Positions 1 through 12,800 of a DNA stretch of 64,000 nt are shown here, in pieces. Location of the stretch: NCBI RefSeq assembly GCF_026151205.1, contig NC_087077.1, positions 16,156,983-16,220,982 of the forward strand. The letters run 5' to 3'. How positions within the stretch are numbered: the stretch's first letter is position 1; each line of letters starts with the position of its first letter. Below the pieces are notes generated by a model. It did not search any database and was not told the origin of the DNA. It saw only the letters and a program-made list of their open reading frames with translations. This DNA is from Bolinopsis microptera (Eukaryota > Ctenophora > Tentaculata > Lobata > Bolinopsidae). The translations under genes were made by a program, and so were the position numbers.

Positions 1-354
1 GAAAGGATTATATATTTGAACGATAAATGACGATGTTACAGACCAAACAAGGTCGAAAAAAGAAAAATTGAAATGTTTGCCTACTTCTTAAGTTGTACAT
101 TTCACCAATCACCCGGGTCAGCAGATATCGCTTCGAAAAATCTTTGTGAGTGTAGCTGATGATCATATCAAACTTTTTGGAGTAGGATTTCACTCAGATT
201 TGAGGTTTAAGCTATGAAATGTGGCCTCAAACGACTTAGTAAAATTCATCGTAAAAAAGGGGCAAAAAAGGCAGATTATAGGCTTAAAATGCCTATAACT
301 CAAAAAGTATCAGCTTTTTTGAAATAATTTTTACAGAATCGTAATCAGCTTGGT

Positions 355-672
355 AAGACGAATCTTTTAGTGACAAATTTATAATACTTGAAGACCCTTG
401 TGTTCGAGCTAGAAAATTATTTAAGACTACCTTACAAGACATATTTATGTGGATCATAATCAGCGGGGATCGAAATTATGGGGGAACGAAAATATGGGGA
501 TTTTTTTCAGAAATACAGTAATGCAGTACGAAATTTCAGAAATTCAGTACGAAAATATGGGGATTTTTTCCCATTTTTTCCAAAAATCCTCAAATTTCGT
601 ACCATATAAATATGTCTCGTGAGGTATTTGTCTTCTAAAAGCACTAATTTAGTACTAAAAGATTCGTCTTTG
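355..672. repeat. Imperfect foldback (inverted-repeat) element
   Basis: Left arm around 355-455 (agacgaatcttttag, then acaagacatatttatgtgg) reappears as reverse complement around 597-672 (accatataaatatgtct, then ctaaaagattcgtct). The centre holds short direct repeats of 'gaaaatatggggatttttt' and 'cagtacgaaa'. No ORF is present. It looks like a small MITE or foldback remnant; no clear target duplication was found. The rest of 1-1263 shows nothing recognisable. Confidence 0.6.
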
Positions 673-1271
673 TTGGCCTTATGTTAACATAACTTTGACA
701 GCAATTTAGTTTCAAGTTCAACCATGAATATCATAATTATTTAATGAGTTAACATATTTCAAATATCCGATTAATTTAAAATAATTTGAATATTTTCCAA
801 TAACCTTTTATTGCTGCGTTTTGCGATATTATTCTAAGTTGATACAAAATATATGATCATCGTTCCACAAAAATGTACACCGCTTGGAAATTTGCTCATG
901 GAATGAGGCAACTATGTGAATATTAAAGGTGAGTAGAAGTTAACACACAGCCTCTATTGTAATTAGTTGTCTCTATCTATTGTCTGTCTTGTTAAATATT
1001 GTTTTATACCCTGATGAGCTGTCTTGTGCGTGTTTTATTGACTCGTTATCTTTTTGATTGATTATTGAGAGCGTGCAAAAAAAGTTCAGCATTTTTTCTG
1101 TCATGTGATCCAGTTGACTTTCAATGACCACATGATTCCATAACTGACGACCATTTAGTTTCCTTATCTCGTAGAGTAACTAGTGTACACTGTTACTCAT
1201 CGGTAGAGTACCAAGAGGTTTGTGATTGTTTTGAAAAGTTGCTAAACTCATATATTGACATGGTCAGGGAC

Positions 1272-2493
1272 TAGGGTTGCCAACCGATATTATCGGCCGA
1301 TAATTATCGGCGATAATTTCCCAAAAATCGTTATCGATTATCGCGATAATTTTCGAGAATTATCGCGATAATCAACAAATGTTTATTTAAAGGGTAAAAT
1401 GGCCAAAATTCAACATATTTTTCGAATCTATTTCTCTGTTTGTTAAGTTAAAACTCAGTGCTAGCATAATTTTCAGTGTGATGGTCTGCTGACGTGCTGT
1501 GTAGTGTGTACTGTGTAGTGTGTATGAATTTGTGGAAGTGAACATTGAAATGTTGCGTTATCGCATCTAGTAGGTAACTTGGAGGTTGTATGGTCAGACG
1601 TAGTTATTGTTGTTTGTTGAATTGCACGAAAAGGAACTCAGACTGCAACGAAACTACAAAACCCGTTGGAGCTCGCTGTGCAGTATGTTGGAGAGATATG
1701 ACCGGATAACTTATGCAGTGCACAGAATTTTAGATGACTTGGAGCTAGGCAATCTAAAACTGGATGTAGAAGAGACTGAGTTAGCTAAAGACATTACCAA
1801 GACTCTCGCACCGTTCAAGATTGTAACTGAGTCTTTGTGTAAAAGAGACAGCAAGCTCGCTCAAGCAGAAGTGATTATTTAGTTTATTGACAGCAAGTAA
1901 AGCTAGAAGATATCTGAAATATAAGACTCGCCACTTTCTCGAACCCTTCTCGATAAGCTACGTACACGATATGCCAAGAGAAAGAACCTTCACTTCGTAT
2001 CGTTGGACTCCTACAACTTCAGATGCCAGATTCCAATCCTATCCCGCTGACAAAACAATTATCAGACCTACATTAGGGCAGCGATTCGACTACGGTAGCA
2101 AGGACAGATAGTAGATACCCTTGCTCGGGAGATAGATCTGTTCACAGCTAACAGGCAGGAAACTGATACTATCAAATAAATACGTCGTGCATATGCTGAT
2201 TTCTTTTTTAAATTTTGCTAGAAGCAATAAGTCTTTAAGAACATATTTTGTCTATGAGTATGAAATATGGGCTTGTTAAATAAAAGGGCAATATTGCAAT
2301 TGATTCTTTAACAAAGTAATCATCACAAGATGCAACATAACACATGAGCATAATTCAAGTATGCAGAGTGCATACAAATATTACTTCAATTATATTGCCA
2401 AATTTATCGCCGATAACCGATATTATCGCGATAATTTTGAAAAAATTATCGATTATCGCGATACAAAATTTGGTACCGATAATGGCAACCCTA
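1272..2493 (+). mobile_element. Degraded hAT-family DNA transposon with 8-bp TSD
   Basis: The ends are inverted repeats beginning TAGGGTTGCCA (left 1272, right end 2493). They are flanked by an identical 8-bp direct repeat, TCAGGGAC (1264-1271 and 2494-2501); an 8-bp duplication is the hallmark of hAT insertion. Subterminal regions are packed with TATCG/CGATA motifs in both orientations, as expected for transposase binding sites. At about 1.2 kb the element is much shorter than an autonomous hAT (2.5-5 kb) and keeps only a transposase scrap, so it is a non-autonomous internal-deletion derivative. Confidence 0.88.
1607..2111 (+). pseudogene. hAT transposase fragment (ZBED-like), broken
   Basis: The first open segment (1607-1882) reads like the middle of a hAT transposase: a 'TRWSSLCSMLERY' block matching the family's RWNS..xMLERL region, then 'LAKDITKTLAPFKIVTESLC', matching its L..I...L.PF...T..L block. 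A second segment in another frame (1887-2111) continues with degenerate sequence. The N-terminal BED finger, the catalytic core and the C-terminal dimerisation region are absent. It lies inside the TIR-bounded hAT element and cannot make an active enzyme. Confidence 0.75.
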
Positions 2494-2501
2494 TCAGGGA
2501 C

Positions 2502-3059
2502 ATGAGATATGGATCATTTATGTATTTATTTTTCTTTTTATTTGACAGGTATTAATGCATTTTATTCATCTTTTTTTCCATATATATCTGCATAATTTTA
2601 TGAATATTGGTTGAGCAATAAAAAATATCATCATTGTTACCAATCCAGTTGCTTTAACTCAAAAACATCAATCTGAGTAAACAACAAATTTTAACGTTCA
2701 GTAACTTAGTAACCGTTACTTAGTAACCGTTCAGTGGCACACAAAAGCCACAAATCCGAAAAGTAATTAATGCATCTCAATAAAACTGGCGTACATCACT
2801 CAAATCATAACAATGAAAGTCTCACATAAATCACACATATTAATTTACTTTGATAGGAAAATGTCATTAAAAATCAAATGTTCCAGTTGCAGCAAAAAGC
2901 TTTTGAGCAGTTTCAGTGTCGTCGCTTATTATACGACGACTTGCGCCATATTTGAACATTTTCCGTCGCATCAAAAAGTCCACATGCTGGCAAAATTCTC
3001 GACAAATCAATCTCTTCGTTACAGAGCACACAGTTGGCTTTAACTGTCGATCAGTTGTA
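2502..3059. other. Unannotated AT-rich DNA
   Basis: No convincing gene. A 76-codon open frame at 2813-3043 has no family features. Confidence 0.5.
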
Positions 3060-3430
3060 TAACAGACATGGTGAAGAAGTTAACCTGACAGAAAGGGCTA
3101 TACTCCTAAATCTGTCATGGTGAAGAAGCTAACCTGACAGAAAGAGCTACACTCCTAAATCTGTCATGGTGAAGAAGCTAACCTGACAGAAAGAGCTACA
3201 CTCCTAAATCTGTCATGGTGAAGAAGTTAACCTGACAGAAAGAGCTACACTCCTAAATCTGTCATGGCGAAGAAGTTAACCTGACAGAAAGGGCTATACT
3301 CCTAAATCTGTCATGGCGAAGAAGCTAACCTGACAGAAAGAGCTACACTCCTAAATCAATAGCTTTGGAGATGAGCCCCTTGACACGGTGAAGAAGTTAA
3401 CCTGACAGAAAGGGCTACACTCCTAAATCA
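3060..3430. repeat. Minisatellite, 49-bp unit, about 7 copies
   Basis: A 49-bp unit (core 'catggtgaagaagttaacc' then 'tgacagaaagagctacact') repeats with starts at 3067, 3116, 3165 and 3214 onward. The last copies diverge and mix with 'aatcaatagctttggagatg', which itself recurs at 3425-3445. No coding content. Confidence 0.92.
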
Positions 3431-4997
3431 ATAGCTTTAGAGATGGCCTCCACAAAGTGATTCATGGCCTTGTGGATGAGCCCCTTGTTAGCCCCCTTCA
3501 ATCTGAACAGTATTACAACGCATGCTGTGAGCGAGTTACACACGAATATACTCTCTTCTGGGAACGTCTGCGGAGGGATGTTAGGTGAAGTAGAGCAACA
3601 GTAATCATTAGGTGATGTAAGCATAGATTTTCAAAGTAACTGGAAATGATCAGTGAGAACATTTCCGACCTTTTTAGAATTTCGTTAATTTGGTGAAATT
3701 TTGTCAAAAAAATTTTTTTAATTTTTCAGTAGGACCACAGCCGAATCATTTTAAAAGTATATAAATTATTAAGCTGAACATACCTTATTTCTACCATAAA
3801 GAATATTGGCAGACAAATCTGGATACACTGAGCTGTTGAGGGGGTATGTGACTAGTCGGATTATGCTGTACCCTGAAATAATAGGTATTACTCAGTAACG
3901 ATAGTCTTATATAGTAACTAGTCGGATTATAATGTACCCTGATACATAGCGTGATAAAGTTTTAGTGAGGCTGTATTCTCCCGAAAAAACTTGTGTTAAG
4001 TCGCACAATTAGGAGCTGAGATATTGTCTATCACTTTGCCCTAAGTTAGGCCAATAGTTCCCTAATAACATGTGAGTCAAGAGATGACACTGCGTTTTTA
4101 TAGTAGACATTTGGAACATCGCAAACAAGACCGTTTAGTGGCTTCCTCAAAATATTTACATTTTAAATAGATCATTTAGCAAAAAATCCCAGAATGACTT
4201 TTATTAATGAATTGTGAATTTTTAAATGATTTAAGAATGTCTGCGCTAAATATGTCGTAGAATTGTCCTGGGGACTTAATAATAGTCCGTTTAAAATATA
4301 AAACCTCAACCCCCTCTGACTCCCTAATATAGATCTTTTTACAGAAATCTTAGATAAACGTTTATAGATAAACTAAAAACGTCTGTGCCAAAATCCATTA
4401 ATATCTTGGAATCCCCTTTATTTAAATAACTTAAATGCTCAGTTTGAAATTCACTTGACTCGACAAATCTTGTCCACGGAGACTAAGCTTATTTCTGAGT
4501 AAAATAAAGTTATTTTAAAAACTGCACACATTATACTGATATATATAGCAGTTTATTTATGAATTTCATAGCTTCCCTGACTTAAATGCTCAAATTATCT
4601 CAGCAAGCGCTAAAATAGACACTGAGACATCTTGACAGTAGAAAAAGAGCAGCTTGTCACCTGAGTTTTTTAAAGAGTAAAATTAGAATTCACTAAGATT
4701 TTATTATCAAATCAACTGATTTTAAATGATAATTTGATCAACCAAATGATAAATAAATCAGAAATTACTATATATAATACGAATTATTGTATATAATACG
4801 ATATTGTATATAATACGATAATTTTTGATTTCATTATCATTTAATTAATAAAACTATTATCTTGAGATTGACAGTAAGGGTACCTGAGGGTGAGTCTGGG
4901 TCACTGCCCCACGATAGTCCTGAAAACACATCTTGATCCCCGGCCACTCCGTTACATAGCCTCAATACGTCTCTAGACTTAAAGTGGTCGAAACCTG
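3431..4997. other. Unannotated AT-rich DNA
   Basis: No gene seen. Short local repeats occur: 'actagtcggattat' at about 3850 and 3908, and a 'tatataatacga' cluster at about 4770-4825. Confidence 0.5.
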
Positions 4998-5935
4998 GTA
5001 AGAGTTGGGCGGTTAGTTACTTTTCTATTGATTATTTAGTAGGGAACAGTTAGGCGGTTAGTTACCTTTCTATTGATTATTTTGTAGGGAAGAGTTGGGC
5101 GGTTAGTTACTTTTCTATTGATTATTTAGTAGGGAAGAGTTGGGCGGTTAGTTACCTTGCTATTGATTATTTAGTAGGGAAGAGTTGGGCGGTTAGTTAC
5201 TTTTAATTGATTATTTAGTAGGGAAGAGTTAGGCGGTTAGTAATTTTTCTATTGATTATTTAGTAGGGAAGAGTTGGGCGGTTAGTTACTTTTCTATTGA
5301 TTATTTAGTAGGGAAGAGTTAGGCGGTTAGTAACTTTTCTATTGATTATTTAGTAGGGAAGAGTTGGGCGGTTAGTTACTTTTCTATTGATTATTTAGTA
5401 GGGAAGAGTTAGGCGGTTAGTAATTTTTCTATTGATTATTTAGTAGGGAAGAGTTGGGCGGTTGGTTACTTTTCTATTGATTATTTAGTAGGGAAGAGTT
5501 AGGCGGTAAGTTACCTTTCTATTGATTATTTTGTAGGGAAGAGTTGGGCGGTTAGTTACTTTTCTATTGATTATTTAGTAGGGAAGAGTTGGGCGGTTAG
5601 TTACTTTTCTATTGATTATTTAGTAGGGAAGAGTTGGGCGGTTAGTTACTTTTCTATTGATTATTTGGTAGGGAAGAGTTAGGCGGTTAGTTACTTTTTA
5701 TTGATTATTTAGTAGGGAAGAGTTAGGCGGTTAGTTACTTTCTATTGATTATTTAGTAGGGACGAGTTGGGCGGTTAGTTACCTTTCTATTGATTATTTA
5801 GTAGGGAAGAGTTGGGCGGTTAGTTACTTTCTATTGATTATTTAGTAGGGAAGAGTTGGGCGGTTAGTTACCTTTCTATTGATTATTTAGTAGGGAAGAG
5901 TTAGGCGGTTAGTTACCTTTCTGATTGATTACTAT
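4998..5935. repeat. Minisatellite, 45-bp unit, about 20 copies
   Basis: The consensus unit is 45 bp (gggaagagttgggcggttag followed by ttacttttctattgattatt and tagta). About 20 copies run head to tail. Variants alternate: gttGGGcgg versus gttAGGcgg, and ttactttt versus ttaccttt. Some units lack 1-3 bases in the T run. The alternation of GGG and AGG variants around 5220-5500 suggests that a higher-order dimer amplified. Confidence 0.95.
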
Positions 5936-8905
5936 TTTAAAAACTGTCTAGCCTCTAGGTGATGATAATTGGTCTATAGTCCGGCAGATGGTTTCTAAAG
6001 AGCTGTGTTTTACACACTAGAAATTAGCCCTCATGAGATATCTCCATCTACAACCACCTAGAATAACTGCGTGTACAATAGTGTCTCCCTACTGCAGAGA
6101 CTGCTAAGTAATACTCATTACACCAACTGGGATGCTAACTGAGATTGGACGGCAAAGTGTATGGCCAGGTGTTTTCGGTTCGAGTTGAAGCTTGCCAATG
6201 GTTTTGGTAGATATTCGACCTTAAGAACAACAGATAAGCCGGAGATAGCAATGGTTTAACAATATTTTGTCTTTGTGAACCTCCCTACTCTAAACACACC
6301 CTCTAAATACGAGGAAGTGTATCTCATATTAATCTGTGTGAAAGCTTTTAAACTTTCTATGATGTGTAAAACTGAACAAACGCACGTCGCTTCATGAGAT
6401 TGAGTTGTGTATAAGATTACATAGGTTTCACAGGTCATTAGCAATTATATGATCTGAAGACAGAACTTTTTTATTACACTCAGCTGGTCAACTCTTTTAC
6501 TATGCAGCCACTGTTTATCAATGCTCTTTTACTCTTTTACTATTGACCATTGCTTAAGTTTTTACAACAGAGCAATGTTATTATTAGTAGCTATTTGTAA
6601 CAATGTGTTGCCGGGGTAGCGACCTCTTTACCTCAGCTTCATCGTTTAACGCTGAATAGAAAAGTTTTAATTGTTACTTATTTTGGTGGTCATTATTCAT
6701 ATTTTCCTGATGGTTTCAGGAGCGTTTCGTTCTTCATGTGTCCCTTTATCATTATCAACATATCATAGGAATAGGACATTTAAGTACAAGTTGTTATGAT
6801 ACAATAATACCTTGGCTGTTGAGTGCTACGGGCAGGGGTGTAGGAAGAGGGGGGGGGGGGCTGGGGGTGGGGGCTCCCCATAAAATCTGGACAAGGGGCG
6901 AAAAGGGGCCAACTTTTTTGTCTAACTGCACGATAGTTGCCCTTTGCAGTAGTCTAAATTTACATTCCTTGTTTTTCTCATCTTTTTTGCCTAATCTTAC
7001 AGTTCTGTTGGTGAATCGGGGGATTGCTGCAGCAAGTCTTGCAGTCGCATATTAAGTGATGTAATACTATAACTTGTAATACTTCTATATTTGATATAAC
7101 CATTAAGAAGTGGTAAAGTCGTGCGATTAGTTTATCAGCGAATTTAATCCCAATTTTATTTTTAGGTGGATACAAATATTATTGCATTATCAAGTGTGGG
7201 AATCTATTGATAAGTTTACTTAATTACATTTGGTCTTGAAATATGTCATTTTTAATTAGAGAAAATGCTGGATTTATCATTTCACATCGCTAGATTTCAG
7301 TTCTGGAAGCAAATTTCCTGAAATATTTTTCGAGATAATACAATATGCATCCCTTTTTCGAACTACACTTATTTCGCGAGAGCTGCTTGTAGTCCCTAAT
7401 ATGCATTTAAAATCGTATCATTTGAATCGTTCTTGAAACTGTGTTTGAAAATGATCTCTATAGCCAAATTGCTCAGCTAGGCCTTTTGCAGTTTGCGTGC
7501 AAAATCATTAAAAACATTCGCCTTTAGTATCCATCTGCCAAATGAATTTGGACAAGATGCAGCCTTCGCTTATATATAGCCTTTAACTTATGACGACAGG
7601 TATCTTGATCTACCTGTCAGTGTCATATCTACTTATTGTAAGAGGACTATTTTAAGAAAAACTCCATACATCTAAGTATCTAGTAACCCCCGATATGTGT
7701 TTCTACCACTGATGTCGTGCAATCTAACCATGCAGTTGTCATGTCTCAGCTCCGGCAATAGTTTTGTAATGAAATCACTACCTTTCTTTAGCTCATAGGA
7801 GTTAAATGTCTTGATTAGTTGCCAATATTATAAAATATGTAAGTAACTTGATGCTGATTACCTAAAGGCTATAGCTATCTTTAGTAAATACACGTGATTA
7901 AACTGAAGGAACGCTTATAAACTCTCCTGATGATTTCCCCGTGTGCTACAAATACCAAATACCTTAATCCCACAGATCCACATTATATTTTACACCATAA
8001 GACCAATGATCAATTTGTAATTGAAATGATATCCTCCAATAATCCAATATAGATAATTACTTCTCCAAATAAACATTCCTCATCAAAGTTCGAATTTTCG
8101 CGAGTTTGACCATATGGTACACATTAACTCATTCCATATACAAACAAAGGTGGTTATCATTTGCATATTCCTTCAATAAAAAAACTAAATCCTAACTTGA
8201 GTGATGAGCAGAATTAACACACAGCACTACTTCTCTACTTTACACTAACACGCAGCATTAATGTAAAATAGAGGACTATTATAATAGTGTGTAGCACAGT
8301 AATTGTAAAGTGTAATGCCTAAAACTTAAAGATGCGGTAAACTCTAACTTTTTAAGATACTCAATATTCACTTTCCATTGATGTTATTTTATACGTTATT
8401 TGGTATAATTCCCCCTCTATAACGCACCGTTGTAGTTTTATTATTTGGCATCGCTTTTATTTGAAGGGAACATTTTTCGTTGATTTACGACACAATACGT
8501 GCATATAATTGGCCCCTAATGGGATATATGAGAATTTCGACAGGTTGTACATTATATTAATTAAATAAATTTCCCGATTTATATCTTTGATAATATATAA
8601 CAAAAAATCAAAATATTGTAACAGGATAATGATTAGCAATTATTTGTAAGCACTATATTAGACGTATTGATCAAACAAATATAATCTACGTGCAAAATTC
8701 TATAAAGTCGCCGTCACTGATCGTGATTTGATCAACATATCAATATGTCAGTTAGACACTAGACAAGTATGATCCGAAACAGAGACGCAACAAAACTGTT
8801 TGTTGAATTAATAACCCTTCTTGTTAAATAACTGCAGTTGAATAACAAATATGTAAATCAAAACATATATCACTAGGTTATAATTATGAATTTTCATAGA
8901 TGAGT
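5936..8905. other. Intergenic DNA without a recognisable gene
   Basis: About 3 kb of AT-rich sequence. Open frames are short and have no family features. A G-rich patch near 6837-6900 includes a G11 run. Confidence 0.5.
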
Positions 8906-8983
8906 ATTCTTTGTGAACGTATTTATAGCGTCCTGCGTATTGGATCCAATACGCAGGACGCTATAAATACGTTCACAAAGAAT
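8906..8983. repeat. Perfect 78-bp palindrome centred on GGATCC
   Basis: The 39 bases 8906-8944 are the exact reverse complement of 8945-8983, with no spacer. The centre is GGATCC (8942-8947). Pairing continues imperfectly outward after a 2-nt offset (gatgagt against tcatcga). There is no ORF. Confidence 0.95.
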
Positions 8984-9831
8984 TCATCGATGAATTTATT
9001 AGAATTTTTTCAAATGTCGTCTGCAGATTACGCATTGTGATGTTAATTGAAGCAACCTACTGGCTAGAGAAATGGTGACAAGAGCCGTCAAAATGATTTG
9101 AGGATTTCGAAGTTAATTTTCGCCTGTCAGTTTGTGAATTCTTAGTGCCATAATAATTGTGACCTTTGACAGCTAAAACGTAGTTTTCACTTTCTTCCAT
9201 AAACTAAATCAATGAAAAATTTCAGATCAGGTTTCGTTTCGAATGTGATTTGATAGCTTGTATACATATATTATATTATATAACAGTATAATACTGTGTA
9301 GTGTATATTCATATTATGATATGCAATTTTGGTTATGATATTATTCTTTTTACTCTAAGTGACTATAAGAGAGATAAAATCAATGGTTGCTTGTTACATG
9401 TTATCTCTGTTGTTTCTTTACAAATGAGGTAATAATGATGGAATGATGATGCATGTTTAATTTCTATCTCACATGGTCATATGCTCGCGACTTACGTAAA
9501 ATTAGAATTTGTTGACTGTTGGATTGAACGAAATTTCTCTGTTTGAACGTAATTCGTGCCTTTTTAAACTGTTTGACACGTTCAGAAAGATTCTATTAAA
9601 AGCATATTAAAGATTAAATCACACCTCTGCATTCACCGATTTATCTGAAAGCTCAAATATCGATGATTTATCATTATTTCTGTTATCAACCGCTGTTCAT
9701 TTACTAGTTTAGAGTTCAAAATTTCTGATAATTCCGTATATTGCGACCAAGATAAAGGAAACTGTTCAACATTTCAATGTAACTACACCATATTCATGTT
9801 CTAAAAAACAAACTACACTAGCTTTAAAACG

Positions 9832-12800
9832 ATGTGTGAATCGGTTCGGGGATGCATACAAGGGTTCGCCAAGGTGATCCTGATCATCATCAACACAATA
9901 GCCCTGTTAACCGGCATTGTACTGGTCGGGATGGGCATCTTCACCATGGCTAAGGGCAAGGAGTACCTCCCTGATGTGGGGTGAGTTGTTTTACTTATAC
10001 TTGTTGTTTTTACACATACTTAGTTTTGTTGTGTGGCAAGGAGTACCTCCCTGATTACCATAATGTGGGGTGAGTTGTTTAATTTGTTGTGCAGGTTTTT
10101 TCGTACAGTTGTTTTGGTTTGTTTTGATGTTTGGGTTTTTATCGTTAAGTTGTTTTGGTTTGTTTTGATGTTTGGGTTTTTTATGAAATTGTTTGGGTAT
10201 TGGAATTTGCACGAATAAGCGTCTCAGTACGCATTCTCCACAAAATACACAATTATTATTATTATATTAATGAAATAAATTTCTTGATTTCTATCATGGG
10301 AGAGCAAAATATTGCGACAACATAATGATGGGCATACATGATTTTGAGTATAATTTAGCCTGATAATCTGACTTAGCAAAGATGTATAGATTGTAATTTG
10401 TAAGTAATGAGTTTGAGGCTTTATGTCTTGTACAACTGTCATGTTTTAAATGTCAGCAACAAAAACAGACAAATCTGACTTGTTTATCATTTTATACATG
10501 TATATTCATTTCCATGGCATACATAATATGGCTACTACGACTACTACTTGAAATATTTTGCTTAGTTAAAATTCCATATACAAAATGTATTCAATCAAAA
10601 ATTTAAATTAATTCTTTGCGTTTATATTTAGATTCTAATTGCTTTCAAAAAACGAACCTTTAAAGGAATTCCATCGTAAACTAAATTATCAATTATGGTA
10701 GTATTTTGATTCATAAAATAGAGGACAACTTTAATAATAAAAATATATTTTCCCAGTCTAACCCCCTCTTTTCCAAGGGTAACGCTAACCCCTACTTTCT
10801 ACAGAATAAGTCTAACCACTCCTGCTGTATTCCTCATAATCCTTGGAGTCCTCCTCTTCTTTATCGGATGTTTCGGATGTTTCGGAGCTATTACAGGCAG
10901 ACTCTCACTCCTTAATGTTTACCTTATTCTTCTGGGAATCATCATCGTCCTTGAGCTTGGTGTTCTTATCTATGGTTTGTGAGACCTCATATAATGTTTT
11001 ACAGGCTCTTAAAGCTATTTAATAATACCAACTACATAATGATAAACACTCGTAACACCTAGTGTACTTACAGGTTTCGTCAACAAGGGAAAAGTGGAGA
11101 GTACGATTAAGGATGCTATAACTGACCCCTTCAACGACGTGAATGAGAAGGGACCTGATGCTGACGCCATTGACCGTGCAACTGTTGATACTATCAGGAG
11201 AAGGCTGAATGCTGCGGGTAACTATAGCAACTACCTTATCGGTCCTAATTTGTCCGGCACTAACTTGTGCGGCATTTAATCTTTTACTAATTCGCTCGCC
11301 CAAAATTTTCACGCGACTTTGGTTTTTATGGTTTTGATGGTTTTGCAGCCGAACATAAACCCTAATCCCAACCCTAACCATAATCCCGGAGCTATCCATA
11401 ACCCTAACCACAACCCTAACCCTAACCAGAGCTCTAAATAATCGAATTTGCATTTAACTAGCCTGTCACGTGACCAAAACAAATGTTTGCCCATAACTCT
11501 CCAGGGAAGCATTTTTACCCGCTGTTATGGGGGTGATTCGGAATCAGCGTCCAAAAACACATCGACTTAGATTACTTTATACCTTCAGGGCCTTTTCACA
11601 AGATTTTTGTCCGGCCCTCATTTGTCCGAATGTGGCCATACTTGTGGCCGGACAAACTTCTTGGTCAGCTGTCAATCATGAAACCAAACTACTGGAACTC
11701 CATCATGATAACAGCACAATTTTGTTTCTATTCTAATAGCGAAATTTTGAACATTGAAAATAATGTATGTAACACAGGGACATTAAAGAAAATCGCGATT
11801 ATTTTGCCCAAAAGGCGCGATACCGCGACAAGCCAAACAGACGACACATACAATTTGTCGCAAAGAATAGGAAAAATCGCGATCCTGCACATTTCGCGAT
11901 TTCCTTTTGTCTCTGATGTAACAGCACTCCCAAACCTTTCGCGTGTATTTATACACCACTTTAAAAAGTTGGATACTTTAGCATATACAGCTTCATAGCA
12001 TATATAGCTTCAACTTCTCACCTGTTTGAAGCTAAATACTCTGACGTCACTCTGATAAACAAATGTATTTTGAAAGCTCCTGCATATAAAAACCGTCCGT
12101 ATTATATTTTATATGTTTCCGATTCTAACGTTAAACCTCCCTAGAATTGACGGACCTGGTTTCTGGACGAACGCCAAGTTCGCTCCCCAAGTGCCAGCCA
12201 GTTGTTGTAAAAACCATGCAGCCGACGAAGAGCTCTGCGACAAGGACCAGGCTTACCAGTTCGGGTGTCTGAACTCGACCGAAATGCTGGTTAAGGACGC
12301 TCTGTCTATCATTATCATCGTGATCGTGGTGATCGTGCTCTTCCAGCTGATCTGCATGGCTATGGCCTGGTGCTCAAGAGGAGGTAAGTTGTTATCGCAG
12401 TGGATTTGCTATTGTTATAGGTTACCCTTAAGTGGGTACTAGCCATGAATAATGAATTTTTAGTGACCCATAAGTTTTTAATCGCCATATTACCAAGTTG
12501 CCTATTTTCCTGTGTTTCAACTTCTACCTCTCCTCCCGTTTGGAGGGAGCCCTTCATCACCCTTTTAGTACTGGTGTACAAAGCAGTGAAAACTAAGTAC
12601 ATCACCTTGTACAGTATAAGAGTAATAAGTCCAGTCACTAACAGTAATTTAGGAGCCCCTATTACCATTATAATCTTGAACTCTCTCCATCTGAAATCTG
12701 TAATCTGATCGACTGCCCCACCCCGGTAATAGTAATAAAGCAGTAAAGTTAACGATTGATAATTCACCAGACATAACATTATTGTTCTTTATAAATAACA

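Noticed and set aside
11094-11279. Reading tetraspanin exon 3 straight to TAA as a 3' end
   Set aside because: A perfect GT donor at 11218 and the CCG motif in the shifted frame match the family; the extension after the donor has no tetraspanin features.
12360-12779. 139-codon minus-strand frame with a hydrophobic segment (KLLLVTGLITLILYKVMYLV)
   Set aside because: It lies antisense to tetraspanin exon 4 and intron 4, has no family match and no splice or promoter support. A membrane-like stretch is easy to get from AT-rich DNA.
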